Assembly: GCF_030408035.1 (NCBI RefSeq)
Contig: NZ_JASDCF010000013.1
Span: 27,406-91,405 of the forward strand
Reading direction: 5' to 3'
Source of the DNA: Psychrobacter sp. APC 3426
GTDB lineage: Bacteria; Pseudomonadota; Gammaproteobacteria; Pseudomonadales; Moraxellaceae
DNA length: 64,000 bases
Under the pieces are notes generated by a model. It worked only from the letters and a program-made list of their open reading frames with translations, was not told the origin of the DNA and did no database searches. Made by a program: the position numbers and the translations under genes. Below are positions 62,658-64,000 of this stretch, piece after piece. Numbering within the stretch: position 1 is the first letter of the stretch; every line of letters starts with the position of its first letter.

Positions 62658-63509
62658 CTAAAAAGGCGACACATAACCAATTTTACTATGCAAACGGGTT
62701 TTGTTAAACCAATCGACCCATTCAAGGGTTGCCAGTTCAACATCGTTAACGCCAGTCCAGTTTTGCTTTAAATAATGAATCACCTCGGTTTTATACAGCC
62801 CGTTAACCGTTTCAGCCAACGCATTGTCGTATGAATCACCTTTGGTACCAACAGAGGCAATGACGCCAGAATCCGTCATCCTAGAAGTATAGCTAATGGA
62901 TAAGTACTGAACGCCGCGATCACTATGATGAATGACATCTTTGGGATTGTTTCTATCTGTTATGGCTTGATTTAATGCCGCCATCACCATATCGGTGTTC
63001 ATACGATTAGATACCTTCCAACCAACGATAGCACGGGCAAACACATCAATAATAAAAGCGGTATATACCCAGCCACTCAATGTTTTAACGTAAGTAAAGT
63101 CAGCAACCCACAGCTGGTTAGGACGATGCGCATTAAAGTTACGATTGACTAAGTCATCAGCGCGCTTTTGGTCGTCACGGCTGTTGGTGGTAATCTTGCC
63201 TTTGCCACGCCAGATGCCTTGTAGGCCATACTGCTTCATTAATCGCTCTACGGTACACCGAGCAACCTTTAACTCGTCAGCTTTCATATGCTGCCAGACT
63301 TTACGCACACCATAACGGAATTTACTGTCCTGCCAAATACGTTTAATCTCGCTGAGATAATAGTCGTCATGTTGACTGCGTAGTGAGCGCTTCTCAGGGC
63401 AATACTCTAGGTTTTTAGCACGGTAGTAGGTTGATGGGGCAATCGGTAGTACTCGGCAGATTGGCTCGATCCCATAATTTTTTTTATGATCATCAATAAA
63501 GTCGACCAT
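62658..63509 (-). CDS. IS3-family transposase OrfB
   Basis: A 283-residue DDE transposase: WVADFTYVKTLSGWVYTAFI (first Asp), IHHSDRGVQYLSISYTSRMT (second Asp) and NALAETVNGLYKTEV (Glu). It starts at an ATG overlapping the orfA stop (TAATG). A G to T change makes it stop at SPF, four codons before the end seen in the remnant copy, probably without effect. It may be made as an OrfAB fusion or by coupling. Confidence 0.9.
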   Translation of the reverse strand: MVDFIDDHKKNYGIEPICRVLPIAPSTYYRAKNLEYCPEKRSLRSQHDDYYLSEIKRIWQDSKFRYGVRKVWQHMKADELKVARCTVERLMKQYGLQGIWRGKGKITTNSRDDQKRADDLVNRNFNAHRPNQLWVADFTYVKTLSGWVYTAFIIDVFARAIVGWKVSNRMNTDMVMAALNQAITDRNNPKDVIHHSDRGVQYLSISYTSRMTDSGVIASVGTKGDSYDNALAETVNGLYKTEVIHYLKQNWTGVNDVELATLEWVDWFNKTRLHSKIGYVSPF

Positions 63510-63826
63510 TACTTGGGTGGACGGCCCTTCTCCGCCTGAGCTTCAAGACCAGCAGCCTTACGTATAATCTCATTGGCTTGCTTGAGCTCTTTATTCTCGC
63601 GTTCAAGCTCTTTGATACGCTCTTTGTCACTTTGAGCTTGCACATTTGCAGGAATGGTTTGATCGATGTGCTTCTTATGCCACGAGCGTAGGGTCTCAGG
63701 CGTGCAACCTATCTTTGGCGCTATGGCTTTGATGGCTGACCAGATGGAGGGATAGTCGTTTGCTGCTTCGATCAGCATACGGACGGCGCGTTCTTTAATC
63801 TCAGGAGTGTAGTTTCGTGTTTTCAT
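63509..63826 (-). CDS. IS3-family transposase OrfA
   Basis: A DNA-binding protein of 105 residues from the ATG at 63826 (MKTRNYTPEIKERAVRMLI). A helix-turn-helix lies at about 30-55 (IGCTPETLRSWHKKH) and a leucine-zipper-like coil follows (ERIKELERENKELKQANEII). The frame to 63877 runs through the end of the IS and is rejected. It overlaps orfB by TAATG. Confidence 0.9.
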   Translation of the reverse strand: MKTRNYTPEIKERAVRMLIEAANDYPSIWSAIKAIAPKIGCTPETLRSWHKKHIDQTIPANVQAQSDKERIKELERENKELKQANEIIRKAAGLEAQAEKGRPPK

Positions 63827-63874
63827 TGTCGTATTCTCTTGGAGCGTTGAGCCTTCGACAATACCGGGGCGGTT

Positions 63875-64000
63875 CAAATACTCAAATACTCAAATACTCA
63901 AATACTCAAATACTCAAATACTCAAATACTCAAATACTCAAATACTCAAATACTCAAATACTCAAATACTCAAATACTCAAATACTCAAATACTCAAATA
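63875..64000 (+). repeat. Octanucleotide tandem repeat CAAATACT
   Basis: About 15.75 perfect copies of the 8-bp unit CAAATACT from the end of the IS to the window edge. As 8 is not a multiple of 3, the plus-strand frames all read the same stop-free 8-residue cycle (Q I L K Y S N T), whereas the minus strand contains TGA. The true length and right neighbour are outside the window. Confidence 0.9.

Larger units (their letters stand above)
62568..63876 (-). mobile_element. IS3-family insertion sequence, 1309 bp
   Basis: Ends TGAAACGCCCCGA and CGGGGCGGTTCA as imperfect inverted repeats. Contains overlapping orfA and orfB on the minus strand. No matching target duplication is visible (left flank GAG, right flank octamer repeat). 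It is the intact, inverted relative of the remnant at 52660-53260, and borders the accessory block on the right. Confidence 0.88.

Noticed and set aside
63875..64000. CRISPR array
   Set aside because: The repeat unit is only 8 bp with no spacers.

Overview
The window looks like a chromosomal segment of a gamma-proteobacterium of the Moraxellaceae, most probably Psychrobacter. This is an inference from gene content and order (yejABEF, serC, LemA plus M48 peptidase, glnA, trpGDC, ahcY-metF, two 600-residue acyl-CoA dehydrogenases), moderate A+T content and protein style; no rRNA or other direct marker is present.

Regions. (1) 1-36.4 kb is ordinary core chromosome. It holds the Yej peptide importer with gloB inserted between yejA and yejB, serC, a probable HolD-like psi subunit, a LemA/M48 pair, the SRP RNA gene, glnA with a remote NtrC/sigma-54 control region, trpG-trpD-trpC, Smr, AlkA-type and MscS-type genes, a BtuB-like receptor, ahcY-metF behind an SAH riboswitch, rsmE, a PAS-GGDEF-EAL protein and two acyl-CoA dehydrogenases. 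(2) 36.44-46.79 kb is a 10.3 kb integrated element. It is bounded by a 21-bp direct repeat that is half of the acyl-CoA dehydrogenase terminator, and 12-bp-spaced arm repeats sit inside both ends. It carries a tyrosine integrase, an antitermination-Q-like protein, an AlpA-like regulator, a chain of eight tightly packed small genes ending in a DUF3987 replication protein, and about 1.3 kb of non-coding DNA full of iteron-like repeats. No capsid or tail genes are visible, so it resembles a phage satellite (PICI/P4-like) more than a prophage. (3) 46.9-52.5 kb holds a SpecificRecomb-family membrane protein, a solo TnpB element and a LysR regulator. (4) 52.66-63.88 kb is an accessory block between a decayed IS3-family copy and a full-length inverted copy. 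Its cargo is a Kef-type K+/H+ antiporter, three MDR quinone-reductase-like proteins, an SDR, two ABM/YgiN-like monooxygenases and a LysR regulator, which together suggest quinone or electrophile detoxification. Among these genes lie pseudogenes (frmR-like, tnpB and IS1-like fragments) and two MITE-like elements. (5) The window ends in an octanucleotide tandem repeat.

How it works together. Nitrogen status probably sets glnA through NtrC sites about 170-270 bp upstream of a sigma-54 promoter. The riboswitch links S-adenosylhomocysteine level to ahcY and metF (methyl cycle). In the island, an AlpA-type switch, a Q-type antiterminator and an iteron/replicase pair form a plausible excision-replication programme. 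In the accessory block, reductases, monooxygenases and a Kef-like channel would act on the same class of toxic electrophiles. All names come from reading motifs by eye; no database search was made.
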